This document shows positions 9,033 through 18,253 of a stretch of DNA of 64,000 bases, piece after piece. The stretch lies in the NCBI GenBank assembly GCA_963665935.1, contig OY762510.1, positions 3,782,001 through 3,846,000 of the forward strand, in the 5' to 3' direction. Under the pieces are notes generated by a model. It had not been told where the DNA came from. It did no database searches and saw only the letters and a list, made by a program, of their open reading frames with translations. The stretch comes from Syntrophus sp963665935. Lineage in GTDB: Bacteria; Desulfobacterota; Syntrophia; Syntrophales; Syntrophaceae. How positions within the stretch are numbered: the stretch's first letter is position 1; each line of letters begins with the position of its first letter. The position numbers were made by a program, and so were the translations under genes.

Positions 9033-9920
9033 CTATTGTAATGGTGAAATTCCAAACATGACCCGCTGATAGGGAGGAAGCTTTTGGAAAATTTTACCAT
9101 AAAGTTCCTCTTCTTTCACCTCCAAGGGGTCAACATACCTGATGTCCGGAAACTGCGTCAATTGCAGGAGACTACCCTTGTCGTTCAGCCGGTAGAAGGT
9201 TTTTTTCCGCTCATAAATTCCCTTCCGGAAATGCCCGGATGGAATGAGGATGCCGTCGAATTTCCGGGAAAAAACGGCCAGCGGCGCCTGGACATTTTCG
9301 CCATGCGGGGTAATGATCCTCACATTTCCTATCAGGACAAAGCTCTGAAAATCACCGCCAATATACGCTTTCTCTGCGGTCACTTCGAGGGAAGCCCCCG
9401 GCGGATAATGGATGTTTAAAACAAGATCATCAAATTGAATCCTGCTGAGAACGTCAAGGTCTATGTCACTGTTTTCCTTCAGATATGATTCGATCGGTTT
9501 CAGCGTGCCGGAACCAGAAATCAGATGAAAACACTTTCCCAATAAATCGTAGGGAATCCCATAAATATTTTCGGAACTTACCTGTTTTCGAGGATAGAGG
9601 TCAAAGTGGGTATGATTAAAATGAAGCTCTTTCAGATTCTGATATTCAAACAGCCGGGATCTTCGCTTTCTGTGGACAACTTCCTCGACGGACAACCTTA
9701 CGATCAGACCCTCCGGATCATACTCCAGCAGATTGATCCCGCCAATTCGGAATTTATCATATGGCCGATCCGCTTCCGTTGAGGGTTGCACCGTCTTGTC
9801 ATGTTTTTCTGAGTGGATCACGAGATAACCCAGCCAGAAAAGGGAAAGCACCAGTACCAGACCGAAGAGAAATTGTACAGTCCGGCATCGGGATTGTGTA
9901 GGTTTTTGGGATGGAGCCAT
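9033..9920 (-). CDS. Membrane-anchored periplasmic protein, LptC/OstA-like (tentative)
   Basis: 295 aa. One N-terminal TM anchor (about residues 16-35, FLFGLVLVLSLFWLGYLVI) precedes a long beta-rich periplasmic part. The layout and repeated segments (LEVTAEKAYIGGDFQSFVL, then GNVRIITPHGENVQ and PLAVFSRKFDGILIP) resemble the beta-jellyroll of LptC/OstA lipopolysaccharide-transport proteins. No lptA, lptB or LPS biosynthesis gene is adjacent, so the assignment rests on fold-like features only. The gene sits 15 nt after the preceding secreted protein gene and 33 nt before the STN-like gene. Confidence 0.7.
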   Translation of the reverse strand: MAPSQKPTQSRCRTVQFLFGLVLVLSLFWLGYLVIHSEKHDKTVQPSTEADRPYDKFRIGGINLLEYDPEGLIVRLSVEEVVHRKRRSRLFEYQNLKELHFNHTHFDLYPRKQVSSENIYGIPYDLLGKCFHLISGSGTLKPIESYLKENSDIDLDVLSRIQFDDLVLNIHYPPGASLEVTAEKAYIGGDFQSFVLIGNVRIITPHGENVQAPLAVFSRKFDGILIPSGHFRKGIYERKKTFYRLNDKGSLLQLTQFPDIRYVDPLEVKEEELYGKIFQKLPPYQRVMFGISPLQ

Positions 9921-9935
9921 GGAACTCCCGTTGTT

Positions 9936-10367
9936 TTATTGAACATTAACCAGACAAGTGTTTCCTCCGAAAGATCGCCCGTTGCTATCGATGAAGTCGA
10001 CAACGACCAGGGCCATCTTTCCCCTCAGGTCGGTTGAAACAGGCGAAACGATCAGAAGATTATTAATCGTGACGGACTGACCTGCTGAAATAATCTTGTT
10101 ATAGGATAAAGACTTGGCATAAGGCCCATAGACACGGCTCGTATTCAAGATATTGTTGAAATTGCCGACAATCCCTGCCGCATAACGGTTCAGGGTTACA
10201 CTGTTCTCTCCATCATTGGAAATGACAACTTTTTTTAAATTGAGTGTGGATCCCGCATTGACAGAGCTAGGACAGTACAGTTCCACATCTAAATCGCCAG
10301 CGAAAGCCGGACCGGCACAAAAAGCAAAAATTCCCAGAAACAAAAAAATCCCCAACTTCTTAATCAT
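9936..10367 (-). CDS. Small secreted protein of unknown function
   Basis: 143 aa. The start at 10367 follows AAGGGGG by 5 nt; an in-frame ATG at 10382 lacks a site. Signal peptide MIKKLGIFLFLGIFAFCAGP, ending AFA|GD. The mature part has two Cys, near each end (LYCPSS and NTCLVN), which could form one disulfide. Its beta-sandwich-like pattern (SNDGENSVTLNRYAAGIVGN, SAGQSVTINNLLIVSPVST) resembles extracytoplasmic Ig-like domains. It is the first gene of the minus-strand operon running to ftcD. I do not recognise the family. Confidence 0.8.
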   Translation of the reverse strand: MIKKLGIFLFLGIFAFCAGPAFAGDLDVELYCPSSVNAGSTLNLKKVVISNDGENSVTLNRYAAGIVGNFNNILNTSRVYGPYAKSLSYNKIISAGQSVTINNLLIVSPVSTDLRGKMALVVVDFIDSNGRSFGGNTCLVNVQ

Positions 10368-10558
10368 ATGACCCCCTTTCAACGACAGAAAATTTTATTC
10401 ATAATAACTCCACCCCGTTAAATTTAGTAATCGAATAGGAAGACTGTGTCAAGATAAACTCGAAATACCGCTGGAATGAGATAACCTCTGCCTGAGTGAT
10501 TTTTGACAAACCTGATCGGCCGATTTGTCTCGGTGGGCATGGGAGTATGAGATGAGGA

Positions 10559-10747
10559 TTGGAGATTTACAGGTGCATTGTTTCATTCTTTATGTTATCC
10601 ATATTCGCATTTATTATGAATGGCTATGCTGGCCCGACTACCTCGGCGGATTTGACGCCCGACCATCTCTTTCCAATACAGGTTACCAACGAGAGTTTGC
10701 AATCACTCTTTGATTTCGATTTTTTTATCGAGGAAATCAGGAGATGA
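10559..10747 (+). CDS. Possible small exported protein (weak)
   Basis: 62 codons from a TTG, with a signal-peptide-like hydrophobic stretch (CIVSFFMLSIFAFIMNGYAG) and a short tail. It ends 24 nt before the next secreted-protein gene. No ribosome-binding site is clear, so it may be a remnant or no gene at all. Confidence 0.25.
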   Translation: MEIYRCIVSFFMLSIFAFIMNGYAGPTTSADLTPDHLFPIQVTNESLQSLFDFDFFIEEIRR

Positions 10748-10771
10748 CAATAATGGAATAAGGAGGTCAAA

Positions 10772-11254
10772 ATGAGTATCAAAGGCATCTGTTTCAGGTT
10801 CGTTCTTGGGTTCTTGTTCCTAAGTCTTGGCTTAATCTCCGATGTCATGGCTGAATCGCCGACACTTTCCAGTGAAACGGTAAGTGCCGCATGGCTGCCA
10901 CCTGCGAATGCCGATGTGTGCTGGGGTTCAGGAGGAGACGTCATACGGATGCGCTTCACCAGCGTGGGTGGAGGGTACTATCAAGTCGTCGGTAAGATGA
11001 TCGAGTCCAGCGGGGTCATCGGCGCCCTTTTCGGCAGCGCCTTCACAACTTCAAAAATTATGCACGTTACGGCAACCTGGAGCGGCGCCAATTCTAAATC
11101 GGTCTGGCTTGAGACGGGCCGTATCACGATCAACAGAACAACCTTGAAATTGACCGGTTACGGAGCCGGAATGGAGCATGAAATTTCCAGTTCGGAGAGC
11201 GTTGAGCCGTACGCCGGCGGACCCCATACGCTTTCAAAAATTGCCTGCCCATAG
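10772..11254 (+). CDS. Secreted protein of unknown function
   Basis: 160 aa with an excellent ribosome-binding site (AAGGAGG, 6 nt upstream). Signal peptide MSIKGICFRFVLGFLFLSLG, ending VMA|ES. The mature part holds GGGYYQVVGKM, TATWSGANSKSVWLETGRI and TLKLTGYGAGMEHEIS, a repeated beta-strand pattern suggesting a small beta-barrel or sandwich. Two Cys (VCWGSG and IACP) could pair. I recognise no family. It is probably monocistronic; a strong hairpin lies about 100 nt downstream. Confidence 0.8.
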   Translation: MSIKGICFRFVLGFLFLSLGLISDVMAESPTLSSETVSAAWLPPANADVCWGSGGDVIRMRFTSVGGGYYQVVGKMIESSGVIGALFGSAFTTSKIMHVTATWSGANSKSVWLETGRITINRTTLKLTGYGAGMEHEISSSESVEPYAGGPHTLSKIACP

Positions 11255-11682
11255 CAAGAGGGGAAGATCCGGGAAATTTCCCATTAAGTCCAACCTTTTC
11301 GCGTTATTATGATCTATCGGTGATACCTCAACAGCCATCCCCCGCCAAAGCTGAGGGGAGATTGCCGGCCCCTTTGATGGGGCCGGCAATCCGGTCAAGT
11401 CAACCCCCATATTTTTGAGTTTTATTCCATACATCCTCCCATAGTTTTTGCTTCACTTTCCTCCTGTCCGTTCCTGATGGTTTTATCCTTGCCGGGTATA
11501 TTTCAAAGAGGCCTGCGGCCTTGGGTAAAAAAGCCACTCCGAACCGGGTTACTTAAATGAGTATAGATGGATGAACGGACAGAAAAGACGCCCTCAATTT
11601 GAAAGCTGGTCCTGAGATAACTGTTGCATTATTGGGAAAGGTAAGGCTATTCTTCCCTTTGTTGACAGGAGACTAAATTCAG
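11255..11682. other. Intergenic region with a strong hairpin
   Basis: A perfect 13-bp inverted repeat (GATTGCCGGCCCC, 6-nt loop, GGGGCCGGCAATC) occupies 11360-11391. There is no T run behind it, so it may be a terminator-like or mRNA-end hairpin. No other gene is convincing here. Confidence 0.5.
11360..11391 (+). terminator. Perfect 13-bp hairpin downstream of secreted protein gene
   Basis: Stem GATTGCCGGCCCC pairs perfectly with GGGGCCGGCAATC across loop TTTGAT. It is very GC-rich. The lack of a T tract makes factor-independent termination uncertain. Confidence 0.5.
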
Positions 11683-13944
11683 GTGGAGTTTGCCGTGAAA
11701 AACGACATTTCACGAATGATCCTCCGGATCATACTGCCCTATGTTCTGTTCGCCGGCCTCTGGATTTTCCTCTCCGATAAGCTGCTTGCGGCTCTGCACC
11801 TTGATTCAGCCGCACACCTGCAATGGTCTATTTACAAAGGCTGGATTTTCGTCTTTGTCACGGCGCTCCTGCTTTTGTTCCTCCTTCGCGCGGAGCGGAA
11901 AATCCGCGCTCAAGCCCAGGCCGCCCTCAGCGATAGTGAGGAACGGTTCCGCTTAATCAGGGACAACCTTCCGGGAAGCTATGTTTATCAATTCACCCAC
12001 GAGACGGACGGTAAGCCACGGTTCCTTTATCTCAGTGCCGGAGTTGAGCGGTTGCACGGTCTCAATGCGGAAGATGTGCTGCGCAATGCCGATCTGCTGC
12101 GCTCCCAATCAGATCCGGAGCAGATGCAGGCTCTGAAGGCGGCAGAAGCAGGCAGCCGCCGGAACATGACCGACTTCACGATAGAAATGCACATGCGGGA
12201 CGCCGATGGGCAATGGCGTTGGATCCATGTGTGGTCTCATCCGTACAAGACATCCGATGGACGGGTCATTTGGGATGGTGTGGCTACCGACATCACCGAG
12301 CGCAAGGAAGCAGAAGCGGCAATTCTGGCTGCACTGCAGCGACTCACGGATATCATCGAATTCCTCCCGGACGCCACTTTTGTCATTGATCAGGACAAGC
12401 GGGTTGTCGCGTGGAACCGTGCCTGCGAGGTCATGACGGGAGTGAGCAAGGACAAGGTACTGGGCCTTGGCGATTACGCCTACGCCGAACCCTTCTTCGG
12501 CGAGCGCCGTCCCATCCTCATCGATCTCCTGGATCTGCCCGAACCTCAACTGGAAACCATCTACAAATATGTACAACGCAAAGGCGACAAGATTTACGCG
12601 GAGTCCTTCATCCCAGGCTTGAACGAAGGACGCGGCGCTCACCTCTGGGGTGTAGCGGCGCCGCTCTTCGACAAGACAGGATTTCGATGCGGCGCCATCG
12701 AGGTCATCCGGGATGTGACGGAACAACATCTCACCGGACAGGCCTTGCGCGAAAGCGAACGGAAGTACCGCGAGCTGGTTGAACTCGCCAACAGTATCAT
12801 CCTGCGCTTTAACTCCGAAGGGATCGTAACCTTCATGAACGAATTCGGACTGCACTTCTTCGGTTACTCCGCCGAAGAAATCCTGGACCGCCAGTTGATA
12901 GGATCGATTGTGCCATTGACCGACAGCAACGGCCGCGACCTCAGCCATCTCATGAAACAGATCTACGCAGATCCGGAGGCGTTTGAGCAGAACGTCAATG
13001 AAAATCTTCTCCGCAACGGCGATCGCGTATTAATCTCCTGGGCCAACAAAGTCGTGCGAAACGAGCAGGGAGAGGTGGCGGAGATTTTGAGCATCGGCAC
13101 GGATGTTACCGAGCTTAAACGGGCTGAGGATCGGATTCGGCAGCTCAACAGGGAGCTGCAGCGTTACACCGAAGAGCTGGAGCATCGCGTGGCCGAGCGA
13201 ACGGCGGAACTGGTCGTGGCCAAGGAGCGCGCCGAGGCAGCCGACCGGTTGAAGTCCGCCTTTCTCGCCACCATGTCGCACGAATTACGTACACCGCTGA
13301 ACTCCATTATCGGTTTCACGGGAATCATCCTCCAGGGTCTGGCCGGATCGCTGAACCCCGAGCAGCATAAGCAGCTGGAAATGGTACGCGGCAGCGCGCG
13401 GCATCTGCTGGCCCTTATCAATGACGTACTGGACATCTCGAAAATAGAGGCGGGACAATTGGAAGTTGCTTGTGAACCCTTTGACTTGCGCGCCTCCATC
13501 GAGAAAGTTGCCGACATCGTGAAACCCATGGCGGAAAAGAAAGACTTGACCCTGCAATTAGACCTGGGCTCCGAAGTCGGCACATGGGTCAGCGACCCTC
13601 GACGTGTCGAGCAGATCCTCATCAACTTATTGAACAACGCCATCAAGTTTACCGACTGCGGCCACATTGTCCTTGCGGCAAAAATAGAGCAGGACGTACT
13701 TTTTCTTTCGGTGACCGACACCGGCATCGGGATCGAGGCGGAGGATCTGCAGAACCTTTTCCAGCCCTTTCAACAGATTGACACTGGCCTGACACGCAAT
13801 TACGAAGGCACGGGGCTTGGGTTGGCCATTTGCCGACGATTGACTGAATTACTTGGAGGCCGGATTTTCGTGGAGAGCCAATGGGGTGTCGGCAGCACCT
13901 TCACAATTTCGCTGCCTGTCAAGGGGGGAGGTCGTACAGTATGA
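11683..13944 (+). CDS. Membrane-anchored multi-PAS sensor histidine kinase
   Basis: 753 aa from GTG 11683. A GTG at 11695 has an equally good Shine-Dalgarno (GGTGGAG), so the start is uncertain by 4 codons. Two N-terminal TM helices (about 11-35 and 50-66) are followed by three PAS/PAC units (about 80-210, 215-345, 355-475) and a coiled coil. The HisKA H-box is MSHELRTPLN (His near 533). The HATPase domain has N-box LLNNAIKFT (about 649), G1 DTGIGI and G2 GTGLGLA. Its stop overlaps the next gene as ATGA, so it is coupled to the receiver at 13941, its probable phosphoacceptor. The signal sensed is unknown. Confidence 0.93.
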   Translation: MEFAVKNDISRMILRIILPYVLFAGLWIFLSDKLLAALHLDSAAHLQWSIYKGWIFVFVTALLLLFLLRAERKIRAQAQAALSDSEERFRLIRDNLPGSYVYQFTHETDGKPRFLYLSAGVERLHGLNAEDVLRNADLLRSQSDPEQMQALKAAEAGSRRNMTDFTIEMHMRDADGQWRWIHVWSHPYKTSDGRVIWDGVATDITERKEAEAAILAALQRLTDIIEFLPDATFVIDQDKRVVAWNRACEVMTGVSKDKVLGLGDYAYAEPFFGERRPILIDLLDLPEPQLETIYKYVQRKGDKIYAESFIPGLNEGRGAHLWGVAAPLFDKTGFRCGAIEVIRDVTEQHLTGQALRESERKYRELVELANSIILRFNSEGIVTFMNEFGLHFFGYSAEEILDRQLIGSIVPLTDSNGRDLSHLMKQIYADPEAFEQNVNENLLRNGDRVLISWANKVVRNEQGEVAEILSIGTDVTELKRAEDRIRQLNRELQRYTEELEHRVAERTAELVVAKERAEAADRLKSAFLATMSHELRTPLNSIIGFTGIILQGLAGSLNPEQHKQLEMVRGSARHLLALINDVLDISKIEAGQLEVACEPFDLRASIEKVADIVKPMAEKKDLTLQLDLGSEVGTWVSDPRRVEQILINLLNNAIKFTDCGHIVLAAKIEQDVLFLSVTDTGIGIEAEDLQNLFQPFQQIDTGLTRNYEGTGLGLAICRRLTELLGGRIFVESQWGVGSTFTISLPVKGGGRTV

Positions 13945-14330
13945 AGCCGAAAATTCTACTTATCGAGGACAACGAACAGAACCGCTACATGGAGACATTC
14001 CTTTTGGAAAAGCACGGTTATGAAGTCGTACCTGCCGTGGACGGTCCCACGGGCATTGACCTTGCCGCCCGGATTCAGCCTTGTCTCATTTTGCTCGACA
14101 TCCAGCTGCCTCAGATGGACGGGTACGCCGTTGCCCGTGAACTGCGACGCAATCCAGCGTTGAGCGACGTGCCCATTGTGGCGGTCACTTCCTACGCGAT
14201 GATGGGTGACCGTGAGAAAACCCTGGAGGCAGGCTGCAACGGCTATCTGGAAAAACCGATCAACCCCGAAACCTTTGTTGCTGATATCGAGCGCTATTTG
14301 ACCCTTCCCGAAAGCTGGAGCAAGCCATGA
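13941..14330 (+). CDS. Single-domain response regulator (CheY-like receiver)
   Basis: 129 aa, a receiver domain only. The acidic pocket ED (8-9), phosphoacceptor Asp53 in LLDIQLPQMDG, the Thr/Ser switch (VAVTSYAM) and the conserved Lys (YLEKPIN) are all present. The ATG overlaps both the upstream kinase stop and, at its own end, the downstream hybrid kinase start (ATGA in each case). It has no output domain, so it probably shuttles phosphate between the two kinases or acts by protein-protein contact. Confidence 0.93.
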   Translation: MKPKILLIEDNEQNRYMETFLLEKHGYEVVPAVDGPTGIDLAARIQPCLILLDIQLPQMDGYAVARELRRNPALSDVPIVAVTSYAMMGDREKTLEAGCNGYLEKPINPETFVADIERYLTLPESWSKP

Positions 14331-16789
14331 ATCGAATCCTGATCGTCGACGACAAGCAGGAAAATCTCTATATGTTACGCTTTCTTCTGGAAAGCAACGG
14401 CTATGAAGTGGATGAGGCGCGCCATGGGGCGGAGGCCCTGCTTAAAGCACGACAACTGCTGCCGCAACTCATTATTTCCGACCTCCTCATGCCGATCATG
14501 GATGGTTATACGCTCCTGCGCCACTGGAAATCGGATGATCTTCTCAAGCATGTTCCCTTCGTTGTCTATACAGCCACTTACACCGAACCGAAGGACGAAA
14601 AACTCGCCCTGGACCTCGGCGCGGATGCCTTCATCATCAAACCCATCGAGCCGGAGCCTTTCCTTCATTGCATCCAGGATGTTCTGGCAAGGCAGAAAGA
14701 CGGTTTGCTTTTGCCGGTAAAGTACCCGACGGGTGATCTGCAAGACCAGATCACACAGTACAACGAAGCCCTTATTCGCAAGCTGGAGGAAAAGGCGTTT
14801 CAGTTGGAGCAAGCCAATCGCGCTCTCGAAATGGATATCGCCGAGCGCAACCGGGTGGAGGAGGCGCTGCGGGAAAACGAAGCACTGCTCAATGAAGTCG
14901 GTCATATTGCGAAGATCGGCGGATGGGAAATGGATTTGATATCCCGCACGGCCAAATGGACGCGCGGCACCTACGATATCGTTGAGATCGAACCCGGCAA
15001 TCCGATCCCCGGACCGGATGAGCATCTGAGCTACTACCTTCCGGAGTATCGCCCTCTGGTGGCCGAAGCGATGCGGGCGCTGATTGAGGAAGACAAACCC
15101 CTTAATTTCGAAGCCCAGTGCCTTACAGCCAAAGGGAATGTCAAATGGGTTCAGGCCTTCGGCAGAGCGATTCGCCAAGGAGGGCAGTGTGTCAAGATTC
15201 AGGGAACGCTTCAGGATATCACCGAGCACAAGCGTTCGGAAGAAGCGCTGTTCCGATCAAAATCGCTTCTGCAAGCCGCATTGGACGCCACAGCCGACGG
15301 CATTCTCGCGGTGGATAGAGAACGCCGGGTCATCGCTTTCAACCGGAGATTTGTCGAAATGTGGCACATCCCGATGTCGGTCATGGATAAAACTGATGAT
15401 TACAAATTGCTCGCCCATGTCATGGAGAATTTGAAAGATCCGGAAGGATTCGTTACCAAGGTCAGGGATTTTTACAGCAAACCGGAGGTGGAAGGCAGGG
15501 ACATTCTTGAATTCAAGGATGGTCGAGTCTTTGAGCGGTTTTCCAATCCCCAGCGGATGGGAGACGAGATTATCGGCCGAGTATGGGATTTCCGAGATAT
15601 CACCGAACACAGACGTGCTGAAGCTGAGCGGGAAAAGCTTCAGGCCCAGCTGATCCAGGCCCAGAAAATGGAATCCGTGGGTCGCCTGGCCGGCGGCGTA
15701 GCCCATGATTTCAATAATATGCTCGGCGTAATCCTCGGGTATTCGGAACTCATTCTGGAAAGGGGAGATCTATCCGAAAAGCTGCAAGGCAATCTCCAGG
15801 AAATCCACAATGCCGCCCGACGGGCCGCTGAGATTACCAGAAAATTGTTGGCCTTTGCCCGTAAACAGACAATCAGCCCCCGGGTCCTCGATTTGAACGA
15901 GACCGTGGAAAGCATGTTGAAGATGCTCCGGCGTCTCATCGGTGAGGATATTGATCTTGCGTGGCTGCCTTGTTCAAGTCTATGGCCGGTCATGATAGAC
16001 CCATCCCAGATTGATCAAATTCTGGCCAACCTGTGCGTCAATGCCCGGGATGCGATATCTGGAGCAGGCAAGCTTACCATTGAAACAGGCATGGTTAATT
16101 TTGACCATGCCTACTGCTCCGAGCATGCAGGATTTGTCCCCGGTGACTATGTCCTGCTGGCTGTCAGTGACAACGGATGTGGCATGCCCGCCGAAATCCT
16201 TTCGCACCTCTTCGAGCCCTTCTTCACCACCAAGGAAGTAGGGAAAGGCACCGGCCTGGGCCTGGCGACAGTCTATGGCATCGTCAAACAGAACAATGGT
16301 TTTATCAATGTTTACAGCGAGCCGGGAGAAGGGACGACCTTCAAAATTTACTTTCCTCGTCATGCAGGCAAAGCAGATGCCACTGCCACCCTCAAGCCGG
16401 CGGACATACCGCAGGGCAACGGCGAGATCGTGATGGTGGTGGAGGACGATCCGGCCCTTCTGTTGCTTTCCCGGACGATGCTTACCGGCCTGGGCTACAA
16501 GGTTCTGGAGGCCTCATCCCCGTCATTGGCTTTGAAACTGGCCGCGGAACACTCCGGGGCGATTAACCTGTTGCTGACCGACATGGTGATGCCGGAAATG
16601 AACGGCAAGGACTTGGCTCAAGAGGTACAGGTCCTCCATCCTGAAATCAAGATTGTGTTCATGTCCGGCTATACGGCCGATACGATCGCCCATCACGGGA
16701 TTATGGACAAAGGGGTTCGCTTTCTTCAGAAGCCCTTCACCATCAAAGCTATCGCCGACAAGATCCGACAGACCCTGGACGGGAAATAG
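14327..16789 (+). CDS. Hybrid histidine kinase REC-PAS-PAS-HisKA-HATPase-REC
   Basis: 820 aa with no TM segment, so cytoplasmic. N-terminal receiver with Asp52 (SDLLMPIMDG), then a coiled coil (about 140-190), two PAS domains (about 190-310 and 315-430) and the HisKA H-box GGVAHDFNNML (His460). The HATPase has N-box CVNARDAI, G1 DNGCGMP and G2 GKGTGLGLAT. The C-terminal receiver has Asp752 (TDMVMPEMNG) and Lys in QKPFT. Two receivers flanking one kinase suit a multistep phosphorelay. No DNA-binding output is encoded in the cluster, so the final target is elsewhere or is not transcription. Confidence 0.94.
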   Translation: MNRILIVDDKQENLYMLRFLLESNGYEVDEARHGAEALLKARQLLPQLIISDLLMPIMDGYTLLRHWKSDDLLKHVPFVVYTATYTEPKDEKLALDLGADAFIIKPIEPEPFLHCIQDVLARQKDGLLLPVKYPTGDLQDQITQYNEALIRKLEEKAFQLEQANRALEMDIAERNRVEEALRENEALLNEVGHIAKIGGWEMDLISRTAKWTRGTYDIVEIEPGNPIPGPDEHLSYYLPEYRPLVAEAMRALIEEDKPLNFEAQCLTAKGNVKWVQAFGRAIRQGGQCVKIQGTLQDITEHKRSEEALFRSKSLLQAALDATADGILAVDRERRVIAFNRRFVEMWHIPMSVMDKTDDYKLLAHVMENLKDPEGFVTKVRDFYSKPEVEGRDILEFKDGRVFERFSNPQRMGDEIIGRVWDFRDITEHRRAEAEREKLQAQLIQAQKMESVGRLAGGVAHDFNNMLGVILGYSELILERGDLSEKLQGNLQEIHNAARRAAEITRKLLAFARKQTISPRVLDLNETVESMLKMLRRLIGEDIDLAWLPCSSLWPVMIDPSQIDQILANLCVNARDAISGAGKLTIETGMVNFDHAYCSEHAGFVPGDYVLLAVSDNGCGMPAEILSHLFEPFFTTKEVGKGTGLGLATVYGIVKQNNGFINVYSEPGEGTTFKIYFPRHAGKADATATLKPADIPQGNGEIVMVVEDDPALLLLSRTMLTGLGYKVLEASSPSLALKLAAEHSGAINLLLTDMVMPEMNGKDLAQEVQVLHPEIKIVFMSGYTADTIAHHGIMDKGVRFLQKPFTIKAIADKIRQTLDGK

Positions 16790-16844
16790 GAGAAAAACAG
16801 AGGAACCCGGATTTTCTTGAACAGCGCTGCGTTATCTTGAGGCG

Positions 16845-17789
16845 CTAGGAATCGCCCTGTTCGAAGAGGGCCGACACGAAGTCCTCGCTGTTGAATTCCC
16901 GGAGATCATCCAACCCCTCGCCGATGCCGATGTAGCGGATGGGGATGTTGTATTCCTTGGCGATGCGGAGAATGACACCACCCTTGGATGTCCCATCCAG
17001 CTTGGTCAGGACGAGGCCGGTTACTCCCACGGCATCGCTGAACATCTTCGCCTGGTTCACCGCATTCTGACCCGTTGTGGCATCCAGAACGAGGAGAACC
17101 TCGTGAGGCGCGCCGGGAAGCTCGCGACTCATGATCCGTTTCATCTTTTTCATCTCTTCCATCAGGTTGACCTGGGTGTGCAGCCGCCCGGCCGTATCGA
17201 TGATCAGCACATCCGCCTTGCCGGACTTCGCCGCTGAAATCGCATCAAAAACAACGGCCGAGGGATCCGATTCCATTTTCTGCTTGATCAGGGGGACCCC
17301 GACCCGCTGACTCCAGATCTCCAATTGTTCAATGGCCGCAGCCCGGAAAGTATCGGCGGCCACCATCAGGACCGACCGCCCCTGCTCCTTGAACTGATTG
17401 GCCAGCTTACCGATGGTCGTGGTCTTCCCCGTCCCGTTGACGCCGACGACGAGAATCGTGAAGACCTCATTCTTCGGAAGGACAAGCGGCGCTTCGTTCT
17501 TCTTCAGAATTGCTTTCATCGTATTGCGCAGGACTTCCTTCAGCCGCTCCGGTGAATCAAGTTCCTTTCGCTTGACCGAATCGGTCATCTTTTCAATCAG
17601 TTCCGAAGTAAAGGCCGGCCCCACATCGGCCGCGATCAGGGCTTCTTCCAGTTCATCGAAAAGTTCCTGATCAATCTCCTTCTTTCCCAGAATGATATCG
17701 TTGACATCGGTCAACAGCAGGTCTCGTGTTTTGGCGAGACCCCGCTTCAATTTTTCAAAAAATCCCTGCTTCTTTTGAAAGATGCTCAT
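16845..17789 (-). CDS. ftsY: Signal recognition particle receptor FtsY
   Basis: 314 aa, a short FtsY without the long acidic N-terminal A domain. The NG domain is complete: N-domain helical bundle (about 10-95), G1 GVNGTGKTTT (116-125), ADTFRAAAIEQL, DTAGR and TKLDG. This GTPase docks SRP-bound ribosomes at the inner membrane for co-translational insertion. It is convergent with the hybrid kinase, 55 nt away, and preceded by a long AT-rich gap. Confidence 0.96.
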   Translation of the reverse strand: MSIFQKKQGFFEKLKRGLAKTRDLLLTDVNDIILGKKEIDQELFDELEEALIAADVGPAFTSELIEKMTDSVKRKELDSPERLKEVLRNTMKAILKKNEAPLVLPKNEVFTILVVGVNGTGKTTTIGKLANQFKEQGRSVLMVAADTFRAAAIEQLEIWSQRVGVPLIKQKMESDPSAVVFDAISAAKSGKADVLIIDTAGRLHTQVNLMEEMKKMKRIMSRELPGAPHEVLLVLDATTGQNAVNQAKMFSDAVGVTGLVLTKLDGTSKGGVILRIAKEYNIPIRYIGIGEGLDDLREFNSEDFVSALFEQGDS

Positions 17790-18253
17790 AGAATCAACCG
17801 CTCCGTCAGTTATTATTCCGATCTCGTTTCCAATCGCTTCATCTTTGCTCAGGCGAATAAGACCGCCTTGTCTTGGCTGTTATACAGAGGAAAGCCAAAG
17901 AAACAAAACCGTTAACTAATAGATAATATTAGTTATATTGTTTTACAGATTAACCTCGGATTAATCTTTTTTAACCCTTTTTAGCTTGAAATGGTCAACG
18001 GTTGCCATAGCAGATTTTCCTCACCAATACCACCTCAAAACCTTTTCTTTTTCCCCTTCCCTGCTGAATGTTACAGATATTTGATAAAAGCGATCTTCTA
18101 ATAAAAGATATGCCGGGATTGGCGTAGGCGGAATATTTTTCCTGTACCCAATGATTGAGAAACTTGATAGATTACATGTGTAAATAATTGAGATGTGTGG
18201 CTCCACGGAAAGCAAGATGAACTTGAAAAGCCAATTGAGAAAGTAAAAAAACA
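17790..18253. other. AT-rich gap, left border of an accessory stretch
   Basis: About 460 nt, much more AT-rich than the ftsY side. No convincing gene. It must hold the ftsY promoter on the minus strand. Composition changes here and stays AT-rich through the next gene. Confidence 0.5.
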
